From NCBI RefSeq assembly GCF_031143425.1, contig NC_090441.1, positions 224,312,928-224,376,927 of the forward strand: DNA of 64,000 bases. The letters are read 5' to 3'. This DNA is from Pleurodeles waltl (lineage: Eukaryota; Chordata; Amphibia; Caudata; Salamandridae). Position numbers and translations under genes: made by a program. The notes below the pieces were generated by a model, which was not told where the DNA came from, searched no databases, and was given only the letters and a program-made list of their open reading frames with translations. Below are positions 1 to 11,904 of the stretch, one piece after another. Within the stretch, counting starts at the first letter, position 1. Each line of letters starts with the position of its first letter.

Positions 1-1300
1 GCTCTGGCACGAAACTGGACAAAGGAAAGGGGAGTGACCACTCCCCTGACCTGCACCTCCCAGGGGAGGTGCCCAGAGCTCCTCCAGTGTGTCCCAGACC
101 TCTGCCATCTTGGAAACAGAGGTGTCTGTGGCACACTGGACTGCTCTGAGTGGCCATTGCCAGCAGGTGACGTCAGAGGCTCCTTCTGATAGGCTCTTAC
201 CTCTCTTGGTAGCCAATCCTCCTTCCTTGGTAGACAAACCTCCTTTTTGGCTATTTAGGGTCTCTGCTTTGGGGAATTCTTCAGATAACGAATGCAAGAG
301 CTCACCAGAGTTCCTCTGTATCTCCCTCTTCACCTTCTGCCAAAGGATCGACCGCTGACTGCTCAGGACGCCTGCAAAACCGCAACAAAGTAGCAAGACG
401 ACTACTAGCAACCTTGTATCGCTTCATCCTGCCGGCTTTCTCGACTGTTTCCAGGTGGTGCATGCTCTGGGGGTAGCCTGCCTCCTCTCTGCACCAGGAG
501 CTCTGAAGAAATCTCCCGTGGGTTGACGGAATCTTCCCCCTGCAACCACAGGCAACAAAAGACTGCATCACCGGTCCTCTGGGTGCCCTCTCAGCATGAC
601 GAGCGTGTTCCCTGGAATTCAGCAACTCGGTCCAAGTGACTCCCACAGTCCAGTGACTCTTCAGTCCAAGTTTGGTGGAGGTAAGTCCATGCCTCCCTAC
701 GCTAGACTGCATTGCTGGGTACCGCGTGATTTGCAGCTGCTCCGGCTCCTGTGCACTCTTCCAGGATTTCCTTTGTGCACAGCCAAGCCTGGGTCCCCGA
801 CACGCCTTCCTGCAGTGCACAACCTTCTGAGTTGTCCTCCGGCGTCATGGGACTCCCTTTTGTGACTTTGGGTGGACTCCGTTTCACTTTCCCTCTAAGT
901 GCCCCAATTGCATTCTATTGTGACTATACATTGTTTGCACTGTTTTCTATTGCTATTACTGCATATTTTGGTATTGTGTACATATATCTTGTGTATATTT
1001 GCTATGCTCATACTGAGGGTACTCACTGAGATACTTTTGGCATAGTGTCATAAAAATAAAGTACCTTTATTTTTAGTACTTCTGTGTATTGTGTTTTCTT
1101 ATGATATTGTGCATATGACACCAGTGGTATAGTAGGAGCTTTACATGTCTCCTAGTTCAGCCTAAGCTGATTTGCCATAGCTACCTTCTATCAGTCTTAG
1201 CTGCTAGAAACACCTCTCCTACACTAATAAGGGATAACTGGACCTGGCACAAGGTGTAAGTACCTCTGGTACCCACTACAAGCCAGGCCAGCCTCCTACA
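1..1300 (+). mobile_element. 3' part of a Gmr1-type gypsy LTR (window-truncated)
   Basis: The sequence aligns by eye, from its first base, with the 3' two-thirds of the complete LTR at 57690-60681. It ends with the same terminal motif (CAGCCTCCTACA) at 1300. It keeps the conserved CTATTTAGGG box near 250, the GGAGGTAAGT donor-like site near 680 and the AATAAA signal near 1056. Compared with the full LTR, about 650 bases are missing around position 900, joined at a short TGCC homology. The 5' part lies outside the window, so a solo LTR and a full element cannot be told apart. Confidence 0.85.
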
Positions 1301-2506
1301 CCGTGACACAAAGGGAGCTGGGGTGTAGCCTGCATATCCTGATGAGCCATCTGTGCTGGGAGAGAGGGGAGGAGTGGTCACTCACACCTGAAAGGGCTGT
1401 GCTTGCCATTACACAATGCAGTCTCTGACCCCCTGGTGTGTGTCTGGGGACTGTCCTGGGCAAGACAGGATCTTACAAACAAGAAAAACCTTTCTTTGAA
1501 GTAGGCCTACTTCAAAGACAGACAGGGGTATAAGAAGAGCACCCAAAACCCTAGACTTTAGATTTCTTCTGGAATCAAGAGGAACTTCTGCCAAGGACAA
1601 AAGTTGAAGAGCTGAGGAGAAGTGCTGACCCTGCCTGTGACTGGGCTTGTTTGGCTATCCTGCAGTTGCTGCTTCTGCCTGTGAAATGGGACAAAGACTG
1701 GACCTTGTAGTATATTCCTGCTTGAGAAGAATCTCCAAGGGCTTGGACTGAGCTTGCCCCCTGTTCTGAAGTCTCAGGGCTATAAAAGACTTCCCCTACC
1801 AGCACCTGGACTCTCTGCTGAGACTCCTGCCCTGACAAGTGGTGCCCTTTCCAGTCCCTGGGCCATTGAAAGAAAATTCTGGTGAAAATGCAAGAGGACC
1901 GACTTCAGGCGATTCCAGACCGCCGCCGCTGCCAAATCCCGTGACGCCGCCTGCAACCGACTCCGTGGTCTGCACTGGAGAGCGGCAACCCTCGTAGGCC
2001 TGACACCGCTGCAGCCCCGCTGCGGTCTTGAACTCCATGGACGTCGCCGCACCACGTCGTGACTGCCGGATATCGACTCTGACCGAAGTTCACAAATTCA
2101 ACGCTTCGCACAGACGCCGCCTCACCTCCATCGCTCCGAGTTATCACCTCATCGAAGCATTTTGTGTTTCTAAGCGGCATTTTTTAGTTTAATCTTTAAA
2201 AATTCATAACTTGACTTGTGTATGTCGGATTTTTGTTGTTCTGGGCTTGTTTTGTTTAGATAATTATTGGCTATGTTTCTAAACCTCTGTAGAGTCATTT
2301 TGTGGTGTTTATACTGTATTACTGTGTGTGTTGGCACAAATACTTTACACCTGGTCTCTGAAGTTAAGCATACCTGCTTGTGCCAAGCTACCAAGGGGGT
2401 GAGAGGGGGTTAACTGAGTGTGATTCTCCTTAACCCTGAACAGAGTGAGGGTCCTTGCTTGGGCAGGGGGTAACCTGACTGCCAACTAAAGACCCCATTT
2501 CTAACA
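1301..2506 (+). mobile_element. LTR-like fragment of a second family
   Basis: This block starts abruptly where the preceding LTR ends, and finishes with ...CATTTCTAACA at 2506, a typical LTR-style CA terminus. It has TATA-like boxes (GGGTATAAGA near 1527 and GCTATAAAAG near 1782). It contains no coding domain. The reading is that it is the body of a second retrotransposon LTR into which the first LTR inserted, with the left half outside the window. The family is not recognised. Confidence 0.45.
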
Positions 2507-3239
2507 TTTATTTATATGGATTCCATAAAACTCATCATTTGCCTTTTTTCCAATTTCTAAGTGTCACATTTACAAACACCGGACATCTTGCTCTCAGTGG
2601 CCTATAGGCATGGCGTCATATTTATAACTGAAAAGTACATTTATTTAAATGGGAAGAATTCTAAGTGACAGAAACATGCTACGCAAAACATTAAGAAGTA
2701 TTTGACAATTAAAATTAGATACCGACATTAAGACTAAAATTTCACAGCAAACATTTTCTTCACTTTATATTTCTCCCATTTAAAAAAGTAAAAACTATAT
2801 CCCAGTGGCTACTGGCCACTAGGAGCAAAAGGCCTGCTGCTTGTAAATGCGACACATAGAAATCGGAGGAAATTAAAATGAAGAATTAATCATTAAGACA
2901 ACTTTCCACTTAATTTTCTCCCTTTGAAAAGCATTCAGTAACATCATTTGTTCTCAAACTCCAATATTGAGCTGAAAATAACTTTTGTTTAAGAGTTAAA
3001 TAATTTGGTGCTTCAGTTCTTCACCTCTGTGCCCCAGCCTGGCCCATAAATCTGACTGAGCACTGTTCATTATGAGGCTCTGTTAGCTGCATACCGATGA
3101 TAATAATGTAAAGTTAACACATCCTTCCCTTATCTTTAAAAGACAAATGTGACCCTGTGCTTTGCTTTTTAAAAAATAAATGCAAGGCAAGCTACTCTGA
3201 AGGTGTTTGGGAGCTACTGGTAGCTCGCGATCGACTGGT
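2507..3239. other. unassigned AT-rich sequence
   Basis: I see no coding domain here. The stretch is AT-rich. It ends near 3220 with a short segment around GAGCTACTGGTAGCTCGCGA that contains a local inverted repeat and looks like the edge of a DNA-transposon-type repeat. It interrupts the left (LTR) end of the minus-strand foamy-like ERV remnant. Confidence 0.3.
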
Positions 3240-3772
3240 TTGAGACATATTCACTTGAACAAGGTTGGCCTCCAGACCCCAAATCAGGTGGTGTAGAAAC
3301 ATCGAAGGCTGAGGTCTGCTGCAAAGAGATATGCAATTTAGATGGAATATCCTGAGTGGAAACTCCTCTAATGACCTTGGTCAACAGAGTGTTTTTATAA
3401 GGCCCATGTTATTGTCTGTGCAGACATCTTGACGAGGGTATGTACCTAAGCGTTAAATTGTGTGCGCAAACTTGGATCGTCGATACCATAACAAAAATGC
3501 CTGACGTTCACATTCTGTTTTTGTCTAATGCAAAACAAAGGGACATGATGACAATCCAATATTTACGCTACTGAAAATGACGCTTTCACAGAATGGCAAC
3601 TGATTATAAAATAAAAATATTTCTTATGAACTGTAAGAACTGCAAGTACAGGTAAAATGAATAAGAATTACTAATAAAACAGAGCATGTTTATCTGAATA
3701 AAAGGGCAGAGGCCTGCAAGTCAAAACTAAGCTAAACTCCTATACCTTAGCAGCTCAAATGGATCTACGACA
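3240..3772 (-). mobile_element. LTR remnant of a foamy-like ERV (minus strand)
   Basis: Read on the minus strand, a purine tract (GGGGAGGGTG, 3780-3771) is followed by sequence resembling the start of the 3' LTR of the plus-strand provirus at 21835, which follows the same GGGGAGGGTG tract. Further in, a TTATAAAAACACT box (about 3390-3402) matches the TATA region of the plus-strand LTR (8836-8848). The rest has diverged strongly, so this is an older or different lineage. The distal part is missing, replaced by the AT-rich block to its left. Confidence 0.6.
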
Positions 3773-3828
3773 CCCTCCCCATTGATGAAACAAGGGTGCG
3801 AAATCCAAAGTCTTAAAATTAGGTAATG

Positions 3829-4101
3829 TCAACAGTGCCAGGCAAAACAGGCCGAGAGACAGGCCGAATAGAAAGGCAATTTGATGTTACACTTTATACG
3901 TGGTAGAAAAAGCCAATGGTCAAATAAACAATAATCATGATTGTGCAAAAGGACTCTGATGTCATCAATGGCGATTGAGACCAAAAACGATTCCACTTCT
4001 GCAGGTAAAAGATCAATCAAAGTATTAGCAGAGAGAGCAACAGAGCAGAAGTGAGCAGGAACCTCAAACTCAGAATGACCTACGGAGGCAGTACCCTCCA
4101 T
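3829..4101 (-). CDS. small post-env ORF of the minus-strand foamy-like ERV
   Basis: This open frame of 90 codons lies between the env TM remnant and the LTR of the minus-strand ERV. Its segment around LLPAEVESFLVSIA resembles the segment LSPAEVEDLLFSMAHT of the ORF at the same place in the plus-strand provirus (21485-21625). In exogenous foamy viruses this position holds accessory genes, including the transcriptional activator. Whether this short acidic segment is a remnant of such a gene is inference. The downstream part (after about residue 50) has no counterpart in the other copy. Confidence 0.4.
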   Translation of the reverse strand: MEGTASVGHSEFEVPAHFCSVALSANTLIDLLPAEVESFLVSIAIDDIRVLLHNHDYCLFDHWLFLPRIKCNIKLPFYSACLSACFAWHC

Positions 4102-4495
4102 TGTGCAACAGTCTTCAGGCCAGGAAATCCACAAGTGGTGGCTCATAAGATGCCTTGCCAATCAACCTCAGTCTCAAGGAGCATGACCATGAATGAACCC
4201 TCATTGAGAACATTACCAGATCCTTGTCCACATGAGGCACGGGCTGCACAGCAAGACACCCTATTGGTGCATGTCCGAAGGCACACCAAATGCAGAAGAA
4301 AACCAGCTACACACAGGAAAGGATTGGTCTGAATGTCAATGACCAATCATGCTATCAGCCCAACAGCAAGGAAGCTCCGAAGTACTGCTTCATGCGATCA
4401 AAACACAGCCAGGTCAGTGGTAGCTCCATCACTCAGCTTGGCTGAAATAGGGCAGCCTCTGTATAGAAAAAAATTTAGAAGAAGTATACCATCAA

Positions 4496-5200
4496 TTAAC
4501 GCCAAAGTAACTGGGAATCAATCAAAGAAAATCGAAAAGAGTGAGTGTATGGCTGAAGGTATGACTCCAAACACCTTTTGGAAGGCTCTGATAAACCCAG
4601 AACCGACAGCCTTAAAAAACGACACAATCCCTTCAGTGCTAGGGGCGTTGAAAATTCTGCTGACCAATTCTCAAAGTGCTTGGAGAAACTGGTATTTAAC
4701 AGGGATTGTATCTCAGCTGATAACCTCTCTATCTGGAGAGCATATGTATCTCTAATTGAAGTCAGGGTCACTTCTTGTTTAAACAATTGTGCCTTTAGTC
4801 TGCTCAGCTTGTCAAAAGTCACATTAAAAGTAGCACTGCAAGACTATAATTCTGCTACTCTTACCTCTTGTGTGGAGGGGAGTAAAACACGACTGTAACA
4901 AGTTACCATTTGAGAAACCGAAATGACAAAAGAAGTTCCAGGCTTCATACCATAGCAGCTTTCATCTTTCAGAACCACATAACTTCCATTGGAAAGTATC
5001 AGAAGTACTTGACGAATCAATATGACGGGAGTACCCTTCAGATGGCAAGCCAAGTTTGCGACCTCAACATTGCCAAGGCTGTGCAAGGTCACCTGCATAC
5101 AAATCATAGAATGACTAACAATGTTCTCACATTTGCTTCCGCTAAGAAATACCTCTGTTTTGCCGTTCAGACATTTGAAATCGAAAGGCAACTTCAACAC
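4496..5200 (-). pseudogene. env: foamy-like env, transmembrane-subunit remnant
   Basis: Two open stretches on the minus strand (5200-4844 and 4822-4496) are colinear and clearly similar to the plus-strand env at 20393-20725 and 20768-21193. They share a Cys-rich ectodomain (FLSGS.CE, NLAC.LKG, LSNGSYV) and a following segment beginning DKLSRLKA. The region corresponds to the TM glycoprotein ectodomain before the membrane anchor. The frame is lost before the hydrophobic anchor that the plus-strand copy keeps. The weakly related stretch upstream (5201-5364, continuing at 8344-8390) was not assigned to a domain. Confidence 0.7.
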
Positions 5201-5364
5201 TTTGTGAATGTAACTGTCTCTTAGCTGCTAATATCTGCCTACAGCAAAATGTTCCAAACAGTTTGTGAAACGAAAGGTAGAAATAGGCAGGTTTATGTCT
5301 CCGTGTTTTAACTATACCGCTGAAGGAATTTCTTCCAAAGTAAAAGGCAGCTTTTATAACTTTT

Positions 5365-8338
5365 TGTAGGAAAGTAGCCTCTTTCTAGCTTGGTTACCCC
5401 CACTTTTGGCCTGTTTGTCAGTGTGTTTGACTGTGTCTACTGGAATCCTGCTAATCAGGGCCCTAGCAGTTATTCTCTCTCCCTTAAATTATGGTTGTTG
5501 CATACTGTTAACTCAGTATTTCACCCACAATTGGCATACTGGTGCCCCCTTATAAGCCCCAAGTATATGGTGCCTAGGCGCACAGGGCATTGGGGTTCCA
5601 GGGGATCACTACGGGCTGCAGCATATATTTTGCTACCCACAGGGAGCCCATGCAAAGGTTTCTCCAGGACTGCCATTGCAGCCTTCATGAAAAGGTGCAT
5701 GCACCCTTTCACTGCCATTTACACTGCACCTGGTCACTTAAAAGTCACCCCTATAGAAGGCATTCCAGCCCTGGGGGCAGGGTGCAAAGGTGCCACCATG
5801 ACATCCCAGACTTCGTGAGTGCGGGGACGCCATTTTACGAGTGTAGTGGACATAGGTCACTACCTATGTCCAGCTACATAATGGTAACTCCGAACATAGG
5901 CATGTTTAGTATCAAACATGTTGGAATCATACCCCCAAGGCTTTTGCAAGCATTGGTTGTATGATTCCATGCACTCTGGGTGCTCCTTAGAGGACCCCCA
6001 GTATTGGCATTACAGCCTTCTGAGATTTTCTAGGCAGCTCCTTATGCTGCCACTTCACAGACAAGTTTCTGCCCTCCTGTTGCTTGAAAAGCTGAAGCTC
6101 AGGAAGGCAGAACATAGGATTTCCTCTGGGAGAGGGGTGTTACACCCTCTACCTTTGGAAATGGGTGTTACAGGCTTGGGAGGGGTAGCCTCCCAAGCCA
6201 CTGCAAATTCTTTGAAGGGCAAATTTCTTGCATAATCCAGTCTACACCGATTCATCAACCCCAGTCCCTGCTCTGGTGCGAAACTGGACAAAGGAAAGGG
6301 GAGTAAATACTCCCTGTCCATCACCACACCAGGGGTGGTGCTCAGATCTCCTCAAGAGGGTCCCTGGGTTCTGCCATCTTGTTTCCAAGGTTGGGAGGGA
6401 ACTCTAGGAGCATCTGAGTGGCCAGTGCCAGCAGGTGATGTCAGAGCCCTCCCCTGATAGGTGCTTACCTGTTCAGGTGACCAATCCCCTTTTCAAGGCT
6501 ATTTAGGGTCTCTCCTTTGAGTGATTCTTCAGATTCCGTTTGCGAGACTCCAGCAGGAATCCTCTGTATCCTCTACTTCATCTTCTTACCGAAGAAACTG
6601 CATCTTGACCCTCCAGGAACTCTACAAACCGCAACAAAGAAGCAAAGACGGCTTCTGCAACATTGTATCTTCTGCTCCTGCTAGCAACTGCAACTGTTTC
6701 CTGGTCGTGCATCCTCAGAGGACAGCCTGTCTGCAACAGAAGATTGAAGGAATCTCTGTGGGAGTGATGAAGTCTCTCCCCTGCTTCAGCAGGCACCTCA
6801 CTGCATTGACGACCGACGGCATGGGTCCCCTCTCCTGATGAGTTGCATGGATCCTGCATCACGGGTGGTGGTGGACTGACGTGGTCCTGATGGTCCTGAC
6901 GTCCTACTGTCCAACTCTGGTGGAGGTAAGAACTTGCCTCCCCACGCAAGACAGTACCCTTGTGAACTGCGTGTTTTGCATTGGCCAAGGCTTATTGACA
7001 TCCTTCCACAAAGTTCTTCATGCATCGTGTAGCTCTGGCCCCCAGCACTGTATCCTGCGATGCACATCTTCCTGAGTGGTTCTCCAGCGGCGTTGGATAT
7101 GTTGACGTAGTGCTGCATGGGCCTCCTTTTGCACCTTCTTGTCCCGTGCTTTAGGACTCCTGTGCATGCTGCCTGGTCTTCTGTGGGCTCTCTGAGTTGA
7201 TGAGACCCTCCTCCTGGGTAGAGTCCACCTGGTCCTTCCTGGTCCCGGGCAGCGCCATTTTTCGCTAACCCCTAGCTTTGCGTATGCCAAGGCTTGTTGG
7301 CGGACTCCAGCAACGCAGAACAGACTGCAACCTTCCATCCAGCCTGGGACAGCATCTGCACCAACCAGGAACCCGAATCTGTCTTCTTAGGTGCAGTACT
7401 GACTGTTCTTCACCAGAGGTTCTTCTTTAGCACCTTCGTCCGGATTAGCAAGGGCTACTGTTCTCCCTGGACTCTTCTGTGCTTCTTGGACTTGGTCCTC
7501 TTCCTCCACATGTCTTCAGGTCGGGGAATCCACTATTGGTGTCTTGCAGTCTCTTCTGGTTCTTGCATAATCTGCTTTTTCATTTCTGTTAGTGTTCTGG
7601 GAAAGTTACTGTGCTTTACTCCAAATTTCCTGGTGCCCGGTGTGGGTTCAAGTACTTACCTTTGGTGTTTTCTTACACTCCCAGTGGCCTTCTACTCACT
7701 ACACTTGCCTAGGTGGGAAACCGCCATTCTCATTCCACTTTCTTAGCATGCGATGTGTGCTCCCCCAGGCCGATTTCTAGCTATTGTGATTTTCACTATT
7801 TGCACTTTTTTCTATCTGTTGTTATGCCTATTTCTGCATACTAGTGTATATAATGTGTGTATTACTTACCTCCTAAGGGATTATAGTCTCTATGGTATTT
7901 TTGGCATTTGTGTCACCAAAATGAAGTACTTTTATTTTTGTAACACTGAGGGGGTTATTCTAACTTTGGAGGAGTGTTAATCCGTCCCAAAAGTGACGGT
8001 AAAGTGACGGATATACCACCAGCCGTATTACGAGTTCCATAGGATATAATGGACTCGTAATACGGCTGGTGGTAAATCCGTCACTTTTCCGTCACGGATT
8101 AACACCTCCTCCAAAGTTAGAATAACCCCCTGAGTGTTTTCTTTCATGTGTGTGAGTACTGTGTGTCTCCAGTGGTAATGCATGAGCTTTGCATGTCTCC
8201 TAGATAAGCCTTGGCTGCTCATCCACAGCTACCTCTAGAGAGCCTGGCTTCTAGACACTGCCTACATTTCACTAATAAGGGATAACTGGACCTGGTATAA
8301 GGTGTAAGTACCATAGGTACCAAGGACACCCTCCTACA
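5365..8338 (+). mobile_element. solo Gmr1-type LTR with 5-bp TSD
   Basis: This LTR of about 2974 bases starts TGTAGGAAAG and ends CCTACA. It is flanked by a perfect 5-bp duplication, CTTTT, at 5360-5364 and 8339-8343. No internal region or second LTR is associated with it, so it is a solo LTR left by LTR-LTR recombination. It carries the CTATTTAGGG box near 6500 and the donor-like GGAGGTAAGA near 6920. It belongs to a subfamily noticeably diverged from the LTRs at 8982 and 57690. It sits inside the minus-strand foamy-like ERV remnant and contains a MITE. Confidence 0.9.
7950..8130. mobile_element. 181-bp palindromic MITE (Harbinger-type TSD)
   Basis: The element runs from GGGGGTTATTCTAACTTTGG to its reverse complement. 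The two arms stay complementary almost to the centre, so the whole element is one long hairpin. It is flanked by TGA on both sides (7947-7949 and 8131-8133), a 3-bp target duplication of the PIF/Harbinger kind. It lies just after the polyadenylation region of the host LTR. It has no coding capacity and must have been mobilised in trans. Confidence 0.85.
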
Positions 8339-8390
8339 CTTTTCAATGTTAAGCATGATCTAATTAGCTTCTTTTTAGTCATTGTCTCTT

Positions 8391-8508
8391 TGTAGGAGGC
8401 TGGCCTGGTTTGTAGTGGGTACCTTGGATAGTTACACCTTACAACAGGTCCAGTTACCCCTTATTAGTGAAATGTAGTAGTGTTCTAGCAGCTTAGGCTG
8501 ATAGAGGT
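8391..8508 (-). mobile_element. end of the 3' LTR of Gmr1-type element A
   Basis: The sequence starts TGTAGGAGGCTGGCC, the reverse complement of the conserved LTR terminus. It matches minus-strand LTR sequence such as that at 49798 onward. It breaks off at GATAGAGGT, and the rest of the same LTR resumes at 36881 with GAGGTAGCTG. The foamy-like provirus between them is therefore inserted in this LTR. Confidence 0.85.
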
Positions 8509-8837
8509 TTTGTATAGCGATTTTAGCTATACCTCCATGCAAGTTAGGTTAATGCCTAGGCCGCTGTGCACTTTGACCTAGATATATTTTATTCGGCTTC
8601 ACATTGTTATTTTTACAATAACCAGTTTTACGTTCTTGTTTTATTTTCATTTATCTGACTGTTTTTCTTAGCCCAACACTGTGTTCTCAAACAAGACATT
8701 CTTGATCACTTTGTGCTTCAGTCAAGGCTTCTGTTTGGTACATTGCCGGTGAACGTGGTAGAAGTTTAGTCTCCAACATTCGTAGAAAATACACATCCTT
8801 ATGTAGGGACATTTTCATAGAACATTAGCTGTGTTAT

Positions 8838-8844
8838 TATAAAA
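8838..8844 (+). promoter_or_regulatory. TATA box of the foamy-like 5' LTR
   Basis: The motif TATAAAA occurs in GTTATTATAAAAACAC. It is present in both proviral LTRs and in the diverged minus-strand LTR remnant (about 3390-3402). Its preservation in two lineages fits a core promoter. Confidence 0.6.
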
Positions 8845-8981
8845 ACACTTCCTAGTCCCATTACACGTTAAGAGGGAGATTCCAACCAGGGAACCACAAC
8901 TGTATGCTGATTGCTGAATGCTTCGCTGCAGATGCTAACGCAGACTACCGGCCTTTGCTCAGATATGAGGGTCAATGTCCT

Positions 8982-11904
8982 TGTAGGAAAGTACCATTTG
9001 CCTGGCATGTTACCCCCATTTTCACTGTGTGTATGTTTGTTTTTGCCCTTGTGTCACTGTGATCCTGCTAGGCAGGACCCCAGTGCTCACAATGTATGCC
9101 CTGTAAGTGTTCCCTGTGTGGTGCCTAACTGTATCACTGAGGCTCTGCTAACCAGAACCTCAGTGTTTATGCTCTCTCTGCTTTCACAATTGTCACTGTA
9201 GGCTAGTGACCATCTTCACCAATTCTCATTGGCACTCTGGAACACTCTTATAATTCCCTTGTATATAGTACCTAGGTACCAAGGGTATTGGCTTTCCAGG
9301 AGATCCCTATGGGCTGCAGCATTTCTTTTGCCACCCATAGGGAGCTCATACAATTCTTACACAGGACTGCCACTGCAGCCTGAGTAAAATAACATCCACA
9401 TTATTTCACAGCCATTTTTCACTGCACATATGTAACTTATAAGTCACTTATGTGTCTAACCCTCACTTGGTGAAGGTTAGGTGGAAAGTTACTTGGTGTG
9501 TGGGCACCCTGGCACTAGCCAAGGTGTCCCCACATTGTTCAGGGCAAATTCCCCAAACTTTGTGAGTGCGGGGACACCATTACACACGTGCACTATACAT
9601 AGGTCAATACCAATGTATAGCGTCACAATGGTAACTCCGAACATGGCCATGTAACATGTCTAAGATCATGGAATTGTCACCCCAATACAATGCTGGTATT
9701 GGGGAGACAATTCCATGATCCCCCGGGTCTCTAGCACAGAACCCGGGTGCTGCCAAACTGCCTTTCTGGGGTTTCCACTTCAGCTGGACTGCTCTGAGTG
9801 GCCAGTGCCAGCAGGTGACGTCAGAGACCCCCTCTGATAGGTTCTTACCTCTCTTGGTAACCAAACCTCCTTTCTTGGTAGCCAAACCTCCTTTTCTGGC
9901 TATTTAGGGTCTCTCCTCTGGGAGATTCAGTAGATAAGAAATGCAAGAGCTCAGCAGAGTTCCTCTGCACTTACCTCTTCCACTTCTGCCAAGGATCGAC
10001 CGCTGACTGCTCCCGGACACCTGCAAAACTGCAACAAAGTAGCAAGAAGACTACCAGCAACATTGTAGCGCCTCATCCTGCCGGCTTTCTCAACTGTTTC
10101 CTGGTGGTGCATGCTCTGAGGGCTGTCTGCCTTCACCCTGCACTGGAAGCCAAGAAGAAATCTCCTGTGGGTCGACGGAATCTTCCCCCTGCTAACGCAG
10201 GCACCAAAAGACTGCATCACCGGTCCTCTGGGTCCCCTCTCATCCTGACGAGCGTGGTCCCTGGAACACAGGCGCTGGGTCCAAGTGTCTCCCACATTCC
10301 AGTGGCCCTTCTGTCCAAGTTTGGTGGAGGTAAGTCCTTGCCTCCCCACACCAGACAGCAAACCTGTGTACTACGTGCTCCGGCTTCTGTGCACTTTTCC
10401 AAGGATTCCTTTGTGCACAGCCAGCCTGGGTCCCTCCTTTTGAGACTCTGTGTTGCTGAGTGCCCCATCTGTCTCCTCCTCCAAGGGGCAACATCCTGGT
10501 CCTTCCTGGTCCCCAGCAGCACCCAAAAACCTCTACCGCGACCCTTGCAGCTAGCAAGGCTTGTTTGTGGTATTTCTGTGGGGAAAACACTTCTGCAACA
10601 CCCAGGACGCTGTGATACATCTTCCATCTAAAGGAGAAGTTCCTAGCCCTTTTTGTTGTTGCAGAATCTTTGGCTTCTTCCACCCAGAGGTAGCCCTTTT
10701 GCACCTTCATCCGGGGTTTCCTGGGCTCCTGCCCCCCTGGACACTATCGCGAATCTTGGACTTTGTCCCCTTGCTTGGCAGGTCCTCAGGTACAGGAATC
10801 CGCCTTCAGTGTTTTGCTGGTGCTTGTGGTTCTTGCAGAATCCCCCTATCACGACTATTGTGTCTTTCTGTGGTAGTAGGGTAACTTTACTCCTACTTTC
10901 TAGGGTCTTGGGGTGGGTTATTTTGGACACCCTTACTGTTTTCTCACAGTCCCACCGACCCTCTACAATCTCCCATAGGTCTGGAGTCCATTCATGATTC
11001 ACATTCCACTTTTGGAGTATGTGGTTTGTGTTGCCCCTAGACCTATGTTTGCTTATTGCATCCAATTGTGATTCTACATTGTTTGCACTACTTTTCTTAC
11101 TGTTACTTACCTGTTTTGGGTTTGTGTACGTATAATTTGTGTATATTACTTACCTCTAAAGTGAGGGTATTCTCTGAGATACTTTTAGCATATTGGCGGT
11201 CATTCTGACCGCGGCGGGCGGCGGTCGCCGCCCGCCATGCGGTTACCGCCGAATGACTGCACCGCGGTCAAAAGACCGCGGCGGCCATTCTGGCTTTCCC
11301 GCTGGGCCGGCGGGTGACCGCCAAAAGGCCGCCCGCCAGCCCAGCGGGAAAGACCCAGCAACGATGAAGCCGGCTCCGAATGGAGCCGGCGGAGTTGCTG
11401 GTGTGCGACGGGTGCAGTGGTTTTTACCGCCAGGACCAGGATGGCGGGAAGGGGGTCGGAATCCCCATGGCGGTGCTGCAAGCAGCGCCGCCATGGAGGA
11501 TTCACTGGGCCAGGGGTAAACCGGCGGAAAACCGCCGGTTGCCCTTTTCTGACCGCGGCTTTACCGCCGCGGTCAGAATGGCCCAGGAAGCATCGCCAGC
11601 CTGTTGGCGGTGCTTCCGCTGTCCCCGGTGACCGCCAGGGTCGGAATGACCCCAATTGTCACTAAAATAAAGTACCTGAGTATCTGAGTATTGTGTATTC
11701 TTATGATATTGTGCTATATGATATAAGTGGTATAGTAGGAGCTTTGCATGTCTCCTAGGCCAGCCTAAGCTGCTTTTCCATAGCTACCTTCTATCAGCCT
11801 AAGCTGGTAGAAACACCTCTATTCTGCTAAAAAGGGATAACTGGACCTGGCACATGGTGCAAGTACCACAAGGTACCTACTATAAGCCAGGCCAGCCTCC
11901 TACA
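8982..11904 (+). mobile_element. solo Gmr1-type LTR inside the proviral 5' LTR
   Basis: This LTR of 2923 bases begins TGTAGGAAAG and ends CCTACA. It is flanked by GTCCT on both sides (8977-8981 and 11905-11909), and the uninterrupted site is visible in the 3' LTR near 22297. It has a conserved hairpin near 9664-9718, the CTATTTAGGG box near 9900 and the donor-like GGAGGTAAGT near 10325. A GC-rich MITE interrupts it at 11195. It resembles the LTR at 57690 more closely than the one at 5365, so it belongs to a younger subfamily. Confidence 0.92.
11195..11654. mobile_element. GC-rich multi-palindrome MITE
   Basis: The 460-bp element has termini GGCGGTCATTCTGACC and, inverted, GGTCGGAATGACCCC. 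It is flanked by ATT on both sides (11192-11194 and 11655-11657). The interior is a series of separate inverted repeats, such as the arms around CCGCTGGGCCGGCGG and around CCGGCTCCGAATGGAGCCGG. It is related to the element at 19076. The long open frames in it on both strands come from its GC bias and are not genes. Confidence 0.8.

Noticed and set aside
2340..2420. Short resemblance to the 5S rRNA internal promoter (GGTCTCTGAAGTTAAGCA)
   Set aside because: The match covers under 20 bases with mismatches, has no flanking 5S sequence, and sits near an LTR-type terminus.
11193..11665. Long open frames within the GC-rich stretch, and a CpG-island-like look
   Set aside because: The stretch is a MITE with inverted termini and a 3-bp duplication. 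The frames reflect GC content and palindromes.
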